From contig NZ_CP045496.1 in assembly GCF_015500075.1 (NCBI RefSeq), positions 1,116,001 through 1,180,000 of the forward strand: a stretch of DNA of 64,000 nt. Reading direction: 5' to 3'. The DNA is from Mesorhizobium sp. INR15. Lineage in GTDB: Bacteria > Pseudomonadota > Alphaproteobacteria > Rhizobiales > Rhizobiaceae. A program made the position numbers and the translations under genes. Shown here piece after piece: positions 45,154 to 54,337 of this stretch (position 1 is its first letter; each line of letters opens with the position of its first letter). Below the pieces are notes generated by a model. The model saw only the letters and a program-made list of their open reading frames with translations. It was not told the DNA's origin and made no database searches.

Positions 45154-45219
45154 ACATTCGTCATCCTAGGGTCTCCGCGACGTCGCTTCGCTCCTGCTCC
45201 GCCCTAGGATGACGAATGT
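45154..45219. repeat. Palindromic dispersed repeat, copy 2 of 2
   Basis: The perfect-to-near-perfect arms ACATTCGTCATCCTAGGGT (45154-45172) and GCCCTAGGATGACGAATGT (45201-45219) surround a CGTCGCTTCGCTCC core, as in the copy at 35230. It lies between the convergent zapE and GNAT genes, a plausible terminator position. Confidence 0.75.
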
Positions 45220-45239
45220 GAAGGTGCATCAGCCAATCG

Positions 45240-45668
45240 CTACAGCTCGTACACATACATAATGAAGGGCTCGGCTGGCGCGCCAGGCTCCTTGCGCGAC
45301 TCATAAAGTGCCCGCGCTGCAACATTGTCCGGTTCTGTGCCGACCCATGCCTCCTCGCAGCCGTGTTCGCGGCCGAGCGCGAACATGGCGTCGAGCATTT
45401 TTCGGGCGATGCCTTGCCTCTGGAAAGCGGGCGATACGCCGACTTCATCGATGTAGAGTTCGCTTGCCTTGTCCGGATGGCGATGGATGACGGCGGCGCA
45501 TTGGCCGACGACCACGCCGTCCGCCAGGGCCACGATCATGAAATGGCCCGATTGCGCGAGATAGGTGGCAAGGCGATCCGGCCTCACCGGCTCGTCGAAG
45601 ACATCGTCGGCAACCCGCATCACAAGGGCGTCATCACCGGGGTTGAGCCTTCTGATTTCGATCGGCAT
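45240..45668 (-). CDS. GNAT N-acetyltransferase
   Basis: A 142-aa acetyltransferase: MPIEIRRLNPGDDAL start, LYIDEVGVSPAFQRQGIARKML with the acetyl-CoA loop QRQGIA, and a C-terminal NVAARALYESR. The overall layout is like AAC(3)-I/aminoglycoside-type GNATs, but substrate assignment is not justified. It is divergent from mdh. Confidence 0.85.
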   Translation of the reverse strand: MPIEIRRLNPGDDALVMRVADDVFDEPVRPDRLATYLAQSGHFMIVALADGVVVGQCAAVIHRHPDKASELYIDEVGVSPAFQRQGIARKMLDAMFALGREHGCEEAWVGTEPDNVAARALYESRKEPGAPAEPFIMYVYEL

Positions 45669-45700
45669 TGTGTAAAATCTCCCAAGTCGGCCTACAAACT

Positions 45701-45729
45701 TTGACGTTTACGTAAATACCGAATTATCT
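45701..45729 (+). promoter_or_regulatory. Predicted promoter of the mdh-suc operon
   Basis: TTGACG (45701-45706), a 17-base spacer and TTATCT (45724-45729) fit a sigma-70 promoter reading toward mdh, giving a leader of about 170 nt. A perfect 10-base palindrome TTTACGTAAA (45707-45716) sits in the spacer and could be an operator half or chance. Confidence 0.5.
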
Positions 45730-45905
45730 AACCGATTGAAAACACTCGCTCCAAAATAATCGTTTGAATATTTTCCGCACCGGAGCTATTGGGTGCATCG
45801 AAAATTCGCGGTTTGTCCGCGGCATTCCGGCCTCTTCTTCGATGCCGTCATCCAAATCGCTGGGGATTTGGGGCGCCATCACAGACAAAGGGAAACCATC
45901 CTGAC

Positions 45906-46874
45906 ATGGCACGCAACAAGATAGCGCTTATCGGCTCGGGCATGATCGGCGGCACGCTCGCCCACATGATCGGCCTCAAGGACCTCGGCGACGTGGTGTT
46001 GTTCGATATCGCCGAGGGTACCCCGCAGGGCAAGGGGCTTGATATCGCGCAGTCGTCGCCGGTCGATGGGTTCGACTCCAGGCTTACCGGCGTCAATGAC
46101 TATGCCGGCATCGAAGGCGCCGATGTCTGCATCGTCACCGCCGGCGTGCCGCGCAAGCCGGGCATGAGCCGCGACGATCTGCTCGGCATCAACCTGAAGG
46201 TGATGGAACAGGTCGGCGCCGGCCTGAAGAAATACGCGCCGAAGGCTTTCGTCATCTGCATCACTAACCCGCTCGATGCCATGGTCTGGGCGCTGCAGAA
46301 GTTCTCCGGCCTGCCCAAGAGCCATGTCGTTGGCATGGCCGGCGTGCTGGACTCCTCGCGCTTCCGCTACTTCCTGGCCGAGGAATTCAAGGTCTCGGTC
46401 GAGGACGTCACCGCCTTCGTGCTTGGCGGCCACGGCGATTCCATGGTGCCGATGATCCGCTACTCGACGGTGTCAGGCATTCCGCTGCCGGATCTCATCA
46501 AGATGGGCTGGACTTCGAAGGAAAGGCTCGACCAGATCGTGCAGCGCACCCGCGACGGCGGCGCCGAGATCGTCGGCCTGCTCAAGACCGGCTCGGCCTA
46601 TTACGCGCCGGCCGCCTCGGCGATCCAGATGGCCGAAGCCTACCTCAAGGACAAGAAGCGCGTGCTGCCCTGCGCGGCCTATCTCTCCGGCCAGTATGGC
46701 GTCAAGAACACCTATGTCGGCGTGCCGGTTGTGCTTGGCGCCGGCGGCGTTGAGCGCATCATCGAGATCGACCTCAACAAGAGCGAGCAGAAGATGTTCG
46801 ACAGTTCGGTGGCGACGGTGCAGGGCCTGACCGAGGCCTGCGTCAAGATCGCACCGCAGCTCGCCTCGAAGTAA
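45906..46874 (+). CDS. mdh: Malate dehydrogenase (LDH-like type)
   Basis: A 322-aa NAD-dependent enzyme interconverting malate and oxaloacetate in the TCA cycle. The N-terminal NAD loop is GSGMIGG, with the substrate loop VPRKPGMSR, and the catalytic His in GGHGDSMVP. It belongs to the LDH-like group usual in alphaproteobacteria. The start at 45906 (MARNKIALIGSG) is family-consistent. It heads the operon mdh-sucC, with 17 bases between stop and start. Confidence 0.97.
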   Translation: MARNKIALIGSGMIGGTLAHMIGLKDLGDVVLFDIAEGTPQGKGLDIAQSSPVDGFDSRLTGVNDYAGIEGADVCIVTAGVPRKPGMSRDDLLGINLKVMEQVGAGLKKYAPKAFVICITNPLDAMVWALQKFSGLPKSHVVGMAGVLDSSRFRYFLAEEFKVSVEDVTAFVLGGHGDSMVPMIRYSTVSGIPLPDLIKMGWTSKERLDQIVQRTRDGGAEIVGLLKTGSAYYAPAASAIQMAEAYLKDKKRVLPCAAYLSGQYGVKNTYVGVPVVLGAGGVERIIEIDLNKSEQKMFDSSVATVQGLTEACVKIAPQLASK

Positions 46875-46891
46875 TCCGGAGATAATCCCAG

Positions 46892-48085
46892 ATGAACATC
46901 CATGAATATCAAGGCAAGGCGCTGCTGAAGAGTTTTGGCGCGCCGGTGGCCGAAGGCGTGCCGGTGTTCAAGGCAAGCGAGGCGGAAGCCGCTGCCAAGG
47001 CGCTGCCCGGCCCGCTTTATGTGGTGAAGAGCCAGATTCATGCCGGCGGCCGCGGCAAGGGCAAGTTCAAGGAACTCGGGCCAGACGCCAAGGGCGGCGT
47101 GCGGCTGGCGAAGTCGGTGGCTGAAGTGGTTGCCAATACCAACGAGATGCTCGGCCACACGCTGGTGACCAAGCAGACCGGCCCGGCCGGCAAGCAGGTC
47201 AACCGTCTCTACATCGAGGACGGCGCCGACATCGAGCGCGAGCTTTATCTGTCGATCCTGGTCGACCGCACGGTCGGCCGCGTCGCCTTCGTCGTCTCGA
47301 CCGAAGGCGGCATGGATATCGAGGCGGTCGCGCACGATACGCCGGAAAAGATCATCACCGTCGCCATCGACCCGGAAAAGGGCGTGACGCCAGCCGACCT
47401 GAAGGCGCTCAACGGCGCGTTGAAGCTTGATGGCGATGCGGCCAAGGACGGCGATACGCTGTTCCCGATCCTCTACAAGGCCTTTGTCGAGAAGGACATG
47501 AGCCTGCTCGAGGTCAACCCGCTGATCGTCATGAAGGACGGCCGGCTGCGCGTGCTCGACGCGAAAGTGTCGTTCGACAACAACGCGCTGTTCCGCCACC
47601 CAGACATGCTGGAACTGCGCGACACGACCGAAGAGGACGAGAAGGAAATCGAGGCGTCGAAATACGACCTCGCCTATGTCGCGCTCGACGGCAATATCGG
47701 CTGCATGGTCAATGGCGCAGGCCTTGCCATGGCGACGATGGACATCATCAAGCTCTATGGCGCCGAGCCTGCCAACTTCCTCGATGTCGGCGGCGGCGCT
47801 TCCAAGGAGAAGGTGACGGCGGCGTTCAAGATCATCACCAAGGATCCGGCGGTCAAGGGCATCCTGATCAATATCTTCGGCGGCATCATGAAGTGCGACA
47901 TCATCGCCGAGGGCGTCATTGCCGCGGTCAAGGAAGTCGGGCTGAAAGTGCCGCTGGTGGTGCGCCTGGAAGGCACCAACGCCGAACTCGGCAAGAAGAT
48001 CATCAACGACAGCGGCCTGAACGTTGTTTCGGCCGATGACCTTGACGATGCGGCCAAGAAGATCGTAGCGGCGGTGAAGGGCTGA
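46892..48085 (+). CDS. sucC: Succinyl-CoA synthetase beta subunit (ADP-forming)
   Basis: A 397-aa ATP-grasp subunit: MNIHEYQGKALLKSFG start, VVKSQIHAGGRGKGKF nucleotide region, LLEVNPLIV, and GLAMATMDIIKLYGAEPANFLDVGGG. It pairs with SucD to produce ATP (or GTP) from succinyl-CoA. The ribosome site GGAG precedes the ATG. Unusually, sucD does not follow directly; two small genes separate them. Confidence 0.97.
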   Translation: MNIHEYQGKALLKSFGAPVAEGVPVFKASEAEAAAKALPGPLYVVKSQIHAGGRGKGKFKELGPDAKGGVRLAKSVAEVVANTNEMLGHTLVTKQTGPAGKQVNRLYIEDGADIERELYLSILVDRTVGRVAFVVSTEGGMDIEAVAHDTPEKIITVAIDPEKGVTPADLKALNGALKLDGDAAKDGDTLFPILYKAFVEKDMSLLEVNPLIVMKDGRLRVLDAKVSFDNNALFRHPDMLELRDTTEEDEKEIEASKYDLAYVALDGNIGCMVNGAGLAMATMDIIKLYGAEPANFLDVGGGASKEKVTAAFKIITKDPAVKGILINIFGGIMKCDIIAEGVIAAVKEVGLKVPLVVRLEGTNAELGKKIINDSGLNVVSADDLDDAAKKIVAAVKG

Positions 48086-48089
48086 GCGG

Positions 48090-48461
48090 ATGCCTCCGCG
48101 CAAGATAAACCTGGTCGAGGCGGCGGACGCGAAGATCACCAAGGTCTTCGATCCGCATATCGCCGGCGACATCAATGACAGCCAGGCGAAGGTCGCCAAG
48201 TTCGGCGAGACTTTCGACTGGCACGCGCATGACAATGAGGACGAAGCTTTCCTCGTGCTGCGCGGGCGCATCGCCATCGATTTCCGCGATGGTCCTGTGG
48301 AACTTGGCGAGGGCGACTTCATCGTCGTGCCGAAAGGCACGGAACACCGGCCGCGCTCGCTGACCGCCGAGCCCGTGGTGCTGATGTTCGAGCCGTCAAC
48401 GACGCTGAACACCGGCAACGCCAAGAGCGATCTCACCGTCTCCGATCTGAAGCGGCTCTGA
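48090..48461 (+). CDS. Cupin-domain protein
   Basis: A 123-aa single-cupin protein. The metal-binding histidines are in FDWHAHDNEDEAFLVLRG and the second motif is in GDFIVVPKGTEHRP. The enzymatic role is unknown. It begins 4 bases after the sucC stop and ends 2 bases before the DUF1579 gene, so it is cotranscribed with the suc genes. Confidence 0.85.
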   Translation: MPPRKINLVEAADAKITKVFDPHIAGDINDSQAKVAKFGETFDWHAHDNEDEAFLVLRGRIAIDFRDGPVELGEGDFIVVPKGTEHRPRSLTAEPVVLMFEPSTTLNTGNAKSDLTVSDLKRL

Positions 48462-48463
48462 CC

Positions 48464-48961
48464 ATGAACGCGGCCTCCTTCTCATCGCTCTCTTCCGATC
48501 ACCAGCGCCTGCAGGCGCTGGTCGGCGCGTGGCATGGCGAGGAAGAGGTGGCGGATACACAATGGGCCGATGGCGGTTCAGCGACTTCGGAAGTGCTGGC
48601 TGGGGCGGAGTTCGGCGGGTTGTTCGTGGTGCAGCGCTATCGCCAGCGCCGCGACGGCACGATTTCATTCGGCTCGCACAATGTCTTCGGCTTCGATCAG
48701 CCGAACGGCACTTACACGATGCACCAGTTCGATTCCATGGGCTTCGTGCCAGTGTCGCCAGCGACCGGCGCCTGGAACGGCAACGAGCTGGTGCTGCTGC
48801 GGTCATCGCCGCGCGGTGCGGCCCGCGTCAGTCATATCTTCGATACCAACGACAGTTATCGCATGCGGGTGGAGTTCCAGCCCGTCGGCAGCGATGCCTG
48901 GCAAGACATGGTGAGCGGCGTCTACCGGCGCGTCTCGCCTTCCTCCATCAACGGTTTTTAG
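48464..48961 (+). CDS. DUF1579 protein
   Basis: A 165-aa soluble protein with a DUF1579-like pattern: LQALVGAWHGEEEV at the N terminus (the lipocalin-like 'L.GtW.ge' start) and GLFVVQRYRQRRDG, FDQPNGTYTMHQFDSMG. The function is unknown; it lies in the suc operon with the cupin gene. Confidence 0.8.
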   Translation: MNAASFSSLSSDHQRLQALVGAWHGEEEVADTQWADGGSATSEVLAGAEFGGLFVVQRYRQRRDGTISFGSHNVFGFDQPNGTYTMHQFDSMGFVPVSPATGAWNGNELVLLRSSPRGAARVSHIFDTNDSYRMRVEFQPVGSDAWQDMVSGVYRRVSPSSINGF

Positions 48962-48973
48962 AAAAGGGCTCCG

Positions 48974-49876
48974 ATGTCCATTCTCGTCGACAAGAACACC
49001 AAGGTGCTGGTGCAGGGCCTGACCGGCAAGACCGGCACGTTCCACACCGAACAGGCGCTGGCCTATCACGGCACCAAGATGGTGGGCGGCATCCACCCGA
49101 AGAAGGGCGGCGAGACCTGGACCGGCTCGAAAGGCGAGAGCCTGCCGATCTTCGCCACCGTGGCCGAGGGCAAGGAAAGAACCGGTGCCAACGCGTCTGT
49201 CGTCTATGTGCCTCCGGCGGGTGCCGCCGAAGCCATTCTCGAAGCCATCGAAGCCGAGATCCCGCTGATCATCTGCATCACGGAGGGCATCCCGGTGATG
49301 GACATGATCAAGGTCAAGGCGCGGCTCGACCGCTCGACCTCGCGGCTGATTGGCCCAAACTGCCCGGGCGTGCTGACGCCCAACGAATGCAAGATCGGCA
49401 TCATGCCCGGCAGCATCTTCCGCAAGGGCTCGGTAGGTGTTGTTTCGCGCTCGGGAACGCTTACCTATGAGGCAGTGTTCCAGACCACCAATGTCGGCCT
49501 CGGCCAGACCACCGCCGTCGGTATCGGTGGCGATCCAGTCAAGGGCACCGAGTTCATCGACATGCTGGAAATGTTCCTGGCCGATGACGAGACCAAGTCG
49601 ATCATCATGATCGGCGAGATTGGCGGTTCGGCCGAGGAAGATGCCGCGCAGTTCCTCAAGGACGAAGCCAAGCGGGGCCGCCGCAAGCCAATGGCCGGCT
49701 TCATCGCCGGGCGCACGGCGCCTGCAGGCCGCACCATGGGCCACGCGGGCGCGGTCATCTCCGGCGGCAAAGGCGGCGCGGAAGACAAGATCGCGGCGAT
49801 GGAATCGGCCGGCATAAAAGTTTCGCCATCGCCGGCACGGCTGGGCACGACGCTGGTCGAGGCAATCAAGGGTTAA
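48974..49876 (+). CDS. sucD: Succinyl-CoA synthetase alpha subunit
   Basis: A 300-aa subunit with the CoA-binding N-terminal domain (VQGLTGKTGTFHTEQ), SGTLTYEAVFQTT, and the phosphohistidine loop TMGHAGAVISGG near residue 256. It acts with SucC. It starts 12 bases after the DUF1579 stop with AAAAGGG upstream. Confidence 0.97.
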   Translation: MSILVDKNTKVLVQGLTGKTGTFHTEQALAYHGTKMVGGIHPKKGGETWTGSKGESLPIFATVAEGKERTGANASVVYVPPAGAAEAILEAIEAEIPLIICITEGIPVMDMIKVKARLDRSTSRLIGPNCPGVLTPNECKIGIMPGSIFRKGSVGVVSRSGTLTYEAVFQTTNVGLGQTTAVGIGGDPVKGTEFIDMLEMFLADDETKSIIMIGEIGGSAEEDAAQFLKDEAKRGRRKPMAGFIAGRTAPAGRTMGHAGAVISGGKGGAEDKIAAMESAGIKVSPSPARLGTTLVEAIKG

Positions 49877-49879
49877 GGG

Positions 49880-49972
49880 AATAGGGCAGTAAGGGAGTAG
49901 GGCAGTAGGGAAAAGTCGGCGGCAAAAAACGCCCTACTCCCCTACTGCCTTGTTCCCCTACTCCCCTCCAAC
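49880..49972. repeat. Long imperfect purine/pyrimidine hairpin between sucD and sucA
   Basis: A G-rich arm made of repeated AGGGCAGTA and AGGGAGTAGGG units (about 49880-49912) is complementary to a C-rich arm of CCCTACTCCCC and CTACTGCC units (about 49931-49970), with a loop of about 20 bases. Such repeats occur between genes in Mesorhizobium. In the transcript it could form a stable stem that attenuates or protects segments of the operon. Confidence 0.65.
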
Positions 49973-50005
49973 TAAGGAGACGGAGCAGGCGCTCCGCTGA
50001 AAAAA

Positions 50006-52990
50006 ATGGCACGACAAGATCAGGCCAACGACCAGTTTTCGCTCACCTCGTTCCTCTACGGCGGCAACGCCGATTACATCGACGCGCTCTACGCGGCGTA
50101 TGAGGACGATCCTTCCTCGGTCGATCCCGAATGGCAGGACGTGTTCGCCGGGCTGAAGGACGATGCCGGCGATGTCCGCAAGAACGCCAAGGGCGCCTCG
50201 TGGGCCAAGCCCTCGTGGCCGCTGCAGGCCAATGGCGAACTGGTGTCGGCGCTCGACGGCAACTGGGGCATCGTCGAGAAGCACCTGGAAAAGAAGGTCA
50301 AGGACAAGGCCGTCACCAACGGCGTCGTTCTTTCCGATGCCGACGTGCACCAGGCGACGCGGGATTCCGTGCGCGCCATCATGATGATCCGCGCCTTCCG
50401 CATGCGCGGCCACCTGCACGCCAATCTCGACCCGCTCGGCATCAACACGCTCGAGGACTACAACGAGCTGTCGCCTGAGAATTACGGCTTCACGGCAGCC
50501 GATTTCGACCGTCCGATCTTCCTCGACAATGTGCTCGGGCTCGAATTCGGCACCATCCGGCAGATGCTGGAAATCCTGACCCGCACCTATTGCTCGACAC
50601 TCGGTGTCGAGTTCATGCATATTTCCGATCCTGAGGAAAAGGCCTGGATCCAGGCGCGCATCGAAGGCGCCGACAAGGAGATTTCCTTCACCGCCACCGG
50701 CAAGAAGGCGATCCTGCAGAAGCTGGTCGAGGCCGAAGGTTTCGAACAGTTCATCGACGTCAAGTACAAGGGCACCAAGCGCTTCGGCCTCGACGGCGGC
50801 GAAGCGCTGATCCCGGCGCTGGAGCAGATCATCAAGCGCGGCGGCCAGCTCGGCATGAAGGAAATCGTGCTCGGCATGGCGCATCGCGGCCGCCTCAATG
50901 TGCTTTCCCAGGTGATGGCCAAGCCGCACCGCGCCATCTTCCACGAGTTCAAGGGCGGCTCGGCCGCTCCTGACGAGGTCGAGGGTTCGGGCGACGTCAA
51001 GTACCATCTCGGCGCCTCGTCGGACCGCGAGTTCGACGGCAACAAGGTGCACCTGTCGCTGACCGCCAACCCTTCGCATCTGGAAATCGTCGATCCGGTG
51101 GTGATGGGCAAGGCGCGCGCCAAGCAGGATTATTTGTTCGGCCGCAGCCGTGAGGAAATCGTGCCGCTGGAAGAGCGCGCCAAGGTGCTGCCGCTGCTGC
51201 TGCACGGCGACGCAGCTTTCGCCGGCCAGGGCGTCATCGCCGAAATCCTCGGCCTGTCGGGCCTGCGCGGCCACCGCGTTGCCGGCACGCTGCATTTCAT
51301 CATCAACAACCAGATCGGCTTCACCACCAATCCGCGCTTCTCGCGCTCGTCGCCTTATCCGTCCGACGTCGCCAAGATGATCGAAGCGCCGATCTTCCAC
51401 GTCAATGGCGATGACCCGGAAGCCGTGGTCCACGCCACCAAGGTGGCGATCGAATTCCGCATGAAGTTCCACAAGCCGGTGGTGGTGGACATGTTCTGCT
51501 ACCGCCGCTTCGGCCACAATGAGGGCGACGAGCCTGCCTTCACCCAGCCGATCATGTATCGCAACATCCGCACCCACAAGACGACGGTGCAGATCTATGC
51601 CGACCGGCTGATCGCCGAAGGTCACCTGAGCCAGGACGAGTTCGACAAGCTCAAGGCTGAATGGCGCGCGCATCTCGAATCCGAATGGGAAGTCGGCCAG
51701 CACTACAAGCCCAACAAGGCCGACTGGCTGGACGGCGCGTGGTCGGGCCTGCGCACCGCCGACAACCAGGACGAACAGCGGCGCGGCAAGACCGCCGTGC
51801 CGGTCAAGACGCTGAAGGAAATCGGCAAGAAGCTGACCGAGGTGCCGAAGGATTTCGAGGCGCACAAGACGATCATCCGCTTCCTCGAAAACCGCCGCCA
51901 GGCGATCGATTCGGGCGAAGGCATCGACTGGTCGACGGCGGAGGCGCTGGCCTTCGGCGCGATCCTGCTCGACGGCAATCCGATCCGGCTGTCCGGCCAG
52001 GATTCCGAGCGCGGCACCTTCTCGCAGCGCCATTCCGTGCTTTACGACCAGCGTGACGAAACCCGCTATATCCCGCTCAACAACCTGTCGGCGGCACAGG
52101 CCGGCTACGAGGTCATCAACTCGATGCTCTCGGAAGAGGCGGTGCTCGGCTTCGAATATGGCTACAGCCTGGCCGAGCCGAAGGCGCTGACCTTGTGGGA
52201 AGCGCAGTTCGGCGACTTCGCCAACGGCGCTCAGGTGGTGTTCGACCAGTTCATCTCGTCTGGCGAACGCAAGTGGCTCAGAATGTCGGGCCTCGTCTGC
52301 CTGCTGCCGCATGGCTATGAGGGCCAGGGTCCGGAACATTCCTCGGCCCGCCTCGAGCGCTTCCTGCAGCTTTGCGCCGAAGACAATATGCAAGTCGCGA
52401 ACTGCACGACGCCGGCCAACTACTTCCACATCCTGCGCCGGCAGCTGAAGCGGGATTTCCGCAAGCCGCTGATCCTGATGACGCCGAAGTCGCTGCTGCG
52501 CCACAAGCGGGCGGTGTCGACGCTGCCGGAAATTTCGGGCGAAAGCGCCTTCCACCGCTTGCTGTGGGACGATGCGCAGCTGCTTTCCGGCCAGGCGATC
52601 AAGCTGGTCAAGGATTCGAAGATCCGCCGCGTCGTGCTGTGTTCGGGCAAGGTCTATTACGACCTCTACGAAGAGCGCGAGAAGCGCGGCATCAACGACA
52701 TCTACCTGCTGCGCGTCGAACAGCTCTATCCGTTCCCGGCCAAGGCGCTGATCACCGAACTGTCGCGCTTCCGCAATGCGGAGATGGTCTGGTGCCAGGA
52801 GGAGCCCAAGAACATGGGCGCCTGGTCGTTCATCGACCCGTATCTGGAATGGGTGCTGGCGCATATCGACGCCAAGCATCAGCGGGTACGCTACACCGGC
52901 CGGCCGGCAGCGGCATCGCCGGCGACCGGGTTGATGTCGAAGCATCTCGCCCAGCTCGCCGCCTTGCTCGAAGACGCGCTCGGTGAATAG
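50006..52990 (+). CDS. sucA: 2-oxoglutarate dehydrogenase E1 component
   Basis: A 994-aa thiamine-diphosphate enzyme that decarboxylates 2-oxoglutarate. It has the N-terminal SFLYGGNADYIDALYAAY segment (E2-binding), MAHRGRLNVL, the ThDP-binding GDAAFAGQGVIAE, NNQIGFTT and HGYEGQGPEHSSARLERFL. With SucB and Lpd it forms the 2-oxoglutarate dehydrogenase complex. The start at 50006 (MARQDQANDQFS) lies 34 bases after the long hairpin. Confidence 0.97.
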   Translation: MARQDQANDQFSLTSFLYGGNADYIDALYAAYEDDPSSVDPEWQDVFAGLKDDAGDVRKNAKGASWAKPSWPLQANGELVSALDGNWGIVEKHLEKKVKDKAVTNGVVLSDADVHQATRDSVRAIMMIRAFRMRGHLHANLDPLGINTLEDYNELSPENYGFTAADFDRPIFLDNVLGLEFGTIRQMLEILTRTYCSTLGVEFMHISDPEEKAWIQARIEGADKEISFTATGKKAILQKLVEAEGFEQFIDVKYKGTKRFGLDGGEALIPALEQIIKRGGQLGMKEIVLGMAHRGRLNVLSQVMAKPHRAIFHEFKGGSAAPDEVEGSGDVKYHLGASSDREFDGNKVHLSLTANPSHLEIVDPVVMGKARAKQDYLFGRSREEIVPLEERAKVLPLLLHGDAAFAGQGVIAEILGLSGLRGHRVAGTLHFIINNQIGFTTNPRFSRSSPYPSDVAKMIEAPIFHVNGDDPEAVVHATKVAIEFRMKFHKPVVVDMFCYRRFGHNEGDEPAFTQPIMYRNIRTHKTTVQIYADRLIAEGHLSQDEFDKLKAEWRAHLESEWEVGQHYKPNKADWLDGAWSGLRTADNQDEQRRGKTAVPVKTLKEIGKKLTEVPKDFEAHKTIIRFLENRRQAIDSGEGIDWSTAEALAFGAILLDGNPIRLSGQDSERGTFSQRHSVLYDQRDETRYIPLNNLSAAQAGYEVINSMLSEEAVLGFEYGYSLAEPKALTLWEAQFGDFANGAQVVFDQFISSGERKWLRMSGLVCLLPHGYEGQGPEHSSARLERFLQLCAEDNMQVANCTTPANYFHILRRQLKRDFRKPLILMTPKSLLRHKRAVSTLPEISGESAFHRLLWDDAQLLSGQAIKLVKDSKIRRVVLCSGKVYYDLYEEREKRGINDIYLLRVEQLYPFPAKALITELSRFRNAEMVWCQEEPKNMGAWSFIDPYLEWVLAHIDAKHQRVRYTGRPAAASPATGLMSKHLAQLAALLEDALGE

Positions 52991-53040
52991 GTAGATCCCG
53001 GCGAATAAAGAACAGAACTGACAAGAAACGGACAGGCACA

Positions 53041-54321
53041 ATGGCTACCGAAATCCGCGTTCCCACTCTCGGCGAATCCGTCACCGAGGCGACCATCGGC
53101 AAATGGTTCAAGAAGGTTGGCGATGCCATTGCCGCCGACGAGCCCCTGGTCGAGCTTGAAACCGACAAGGTGACGGTGGAAGTGCCGGCTGCCGCTGCTG
53201 GAACGCTTTCGGAGATCACGGTCAAGGAAGGCGAGACGGTCGGCGTCGGCGCGCTGCTGGGCATGATCGGGGCGGGCGGCGCAGCTGCCGCCCCGGCGAC
53301 AAAGCCGCAAGCGGTGTCGCAGGCCTCGAGCCCCGAAGCGGCGCACACCACCAAGCAGGCCGCGGCCGAGACCGCCAAGATCGCCGGCGACAGCGGTGCT
53401 GTCGAGCCACGCTCGATGCCACCGGCACCGGCGGCGGCGAAGCTGATCGCCGAGAACAATCTGGCGGTTGACCAGCTCTCAGGCTCGGGCAAGCGCGGCC
53501 AGGTGCTGAAGGGCGATGTGCTCGACGCGATTTCCAAGGGGGCGCCGTCGCAGCCGGCCGAGATACCGAAGGCGGCACCGGCACCGATCGCGGTGCGTGC
53601 GCCTTCGCAGGGCGACGATGCATCGCGTGAAGAGCGCGTGCGCATGACCAAGCTGCGCCAGACCATCGCGCGCCGCCTCAAGGAAGCGCAGTCGACCGCC
53701 GCCATGCTGACCACCTTCAACGAGGTCGACATGTCAGCGGTGATGGCGCTGAGGACCAAATACAAGGACGTGTTCGAGAAGAAGCACGGCGTGAAGCTCG
53801 GCTTCATGGGCTTCTTCACCAAGGCCGTCACCCATGCCTTGAAGGAAATCCCCTCGGTCAATGCCGAGATCGACGGCACCGACATCGTCTTCAAGAACTA
53901 CGCCCATATCGGCGTTGCCGTCGGCACCGAAAAGGGCCTCGTCGTGCCGGTGGTGCGCAACGCTGACCAGATGTCGATCGCCGAGATCGAGAAGGATATC
54001 GGCCGGCTGGGCATCGCCGCTCGCGACGGCAAGCTGTCGGTCGCCGATATGCAGGGCGGCACCTTCACCATCTCCAATGGCGGCGTCTATGGCTCGCTGA
54101 TGTCGACGCCGATCCTCAACGCGCCGCAGTCAGGCATCCTGGGCATGCACAAGATCCAGGACCGGCCGGTTGTGGTCGGCGGCCAGATCGTCATCCGTCC
54201 GATGATGTATCTGGCGCTGAGCTACGATCACCGCATCGTCGACGGCAAGGAAGCGGTGACCTTCCTCGTACGCGTCAAGGAAAGCCTGGAGGATCCGGAG
54301 CGGCTGGTTCTCGATCTGTGA
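53041..54321 (+). CDS. sucB: 2-oxoglutarate dehydrogenase E2 component (dihydrolipoyl succinyltransferase)
   Basis: A 426-aa core subunit: lipoyl domain (residues ~1-78, lipoylated Lys in ELETDKVTVEV), Ala/Pro linker, E3-binding domain (PAAAKLIAENNL, SGSGKRGQVLKGDVLDAI), and a catalytic domain ending in LSYDHRIVDGKEAV with the active-site His and DG. It accepts the succinyl group from SucA. It follows sucA by 50 bases. Confidence 0.97.
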   Translation: MATEIRVPTLGESVTEATIGKWFKKVGDAIAADEPLVELETDKVTVEVPAAAAGTLSEITVKEGETVGVGALLGMIGAGGAAAAPATKPQAVSQASSPEAAHTTKQAAAETAKIAGDSGAVEPRSMPPAPAAAKLIAENNLAVDQLSGSGKRGQVLKGDVLDAISKGAPSQPAEIPKAAPAPIAVRAPSQGDDASREERVRMTKLRQTIARRLKEAQSTAAMLTTFNEVDMSAVMALRTKYKDVFEKKHGVKLGFMGFFTKAVTHALKEIPSVNAEIDGTDIVFKNYAHIGVAVGTEKGLVVPVVRNADQMSIAEIEKDIGRLGIAARDGKLSVADMQGGTFTISNGGVYGSLMSTPILNAPQSGILGMHKIQDRPVVVGGQIVIRPMMYLALSYDHRIVDGKEAVTFLVRVKESLEDPERLVLDL

Positions 54322-54337
54322 TCGGAGCTGACCCGCG

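Noticed and set aside
49958..53041. Minus-strand open frame of over 1000 codons opposite sucA
   Set aside because: It is a mirror of the strongly biased high-GC sucA codons; the plus-strand protein is unmistakably the E1 component.
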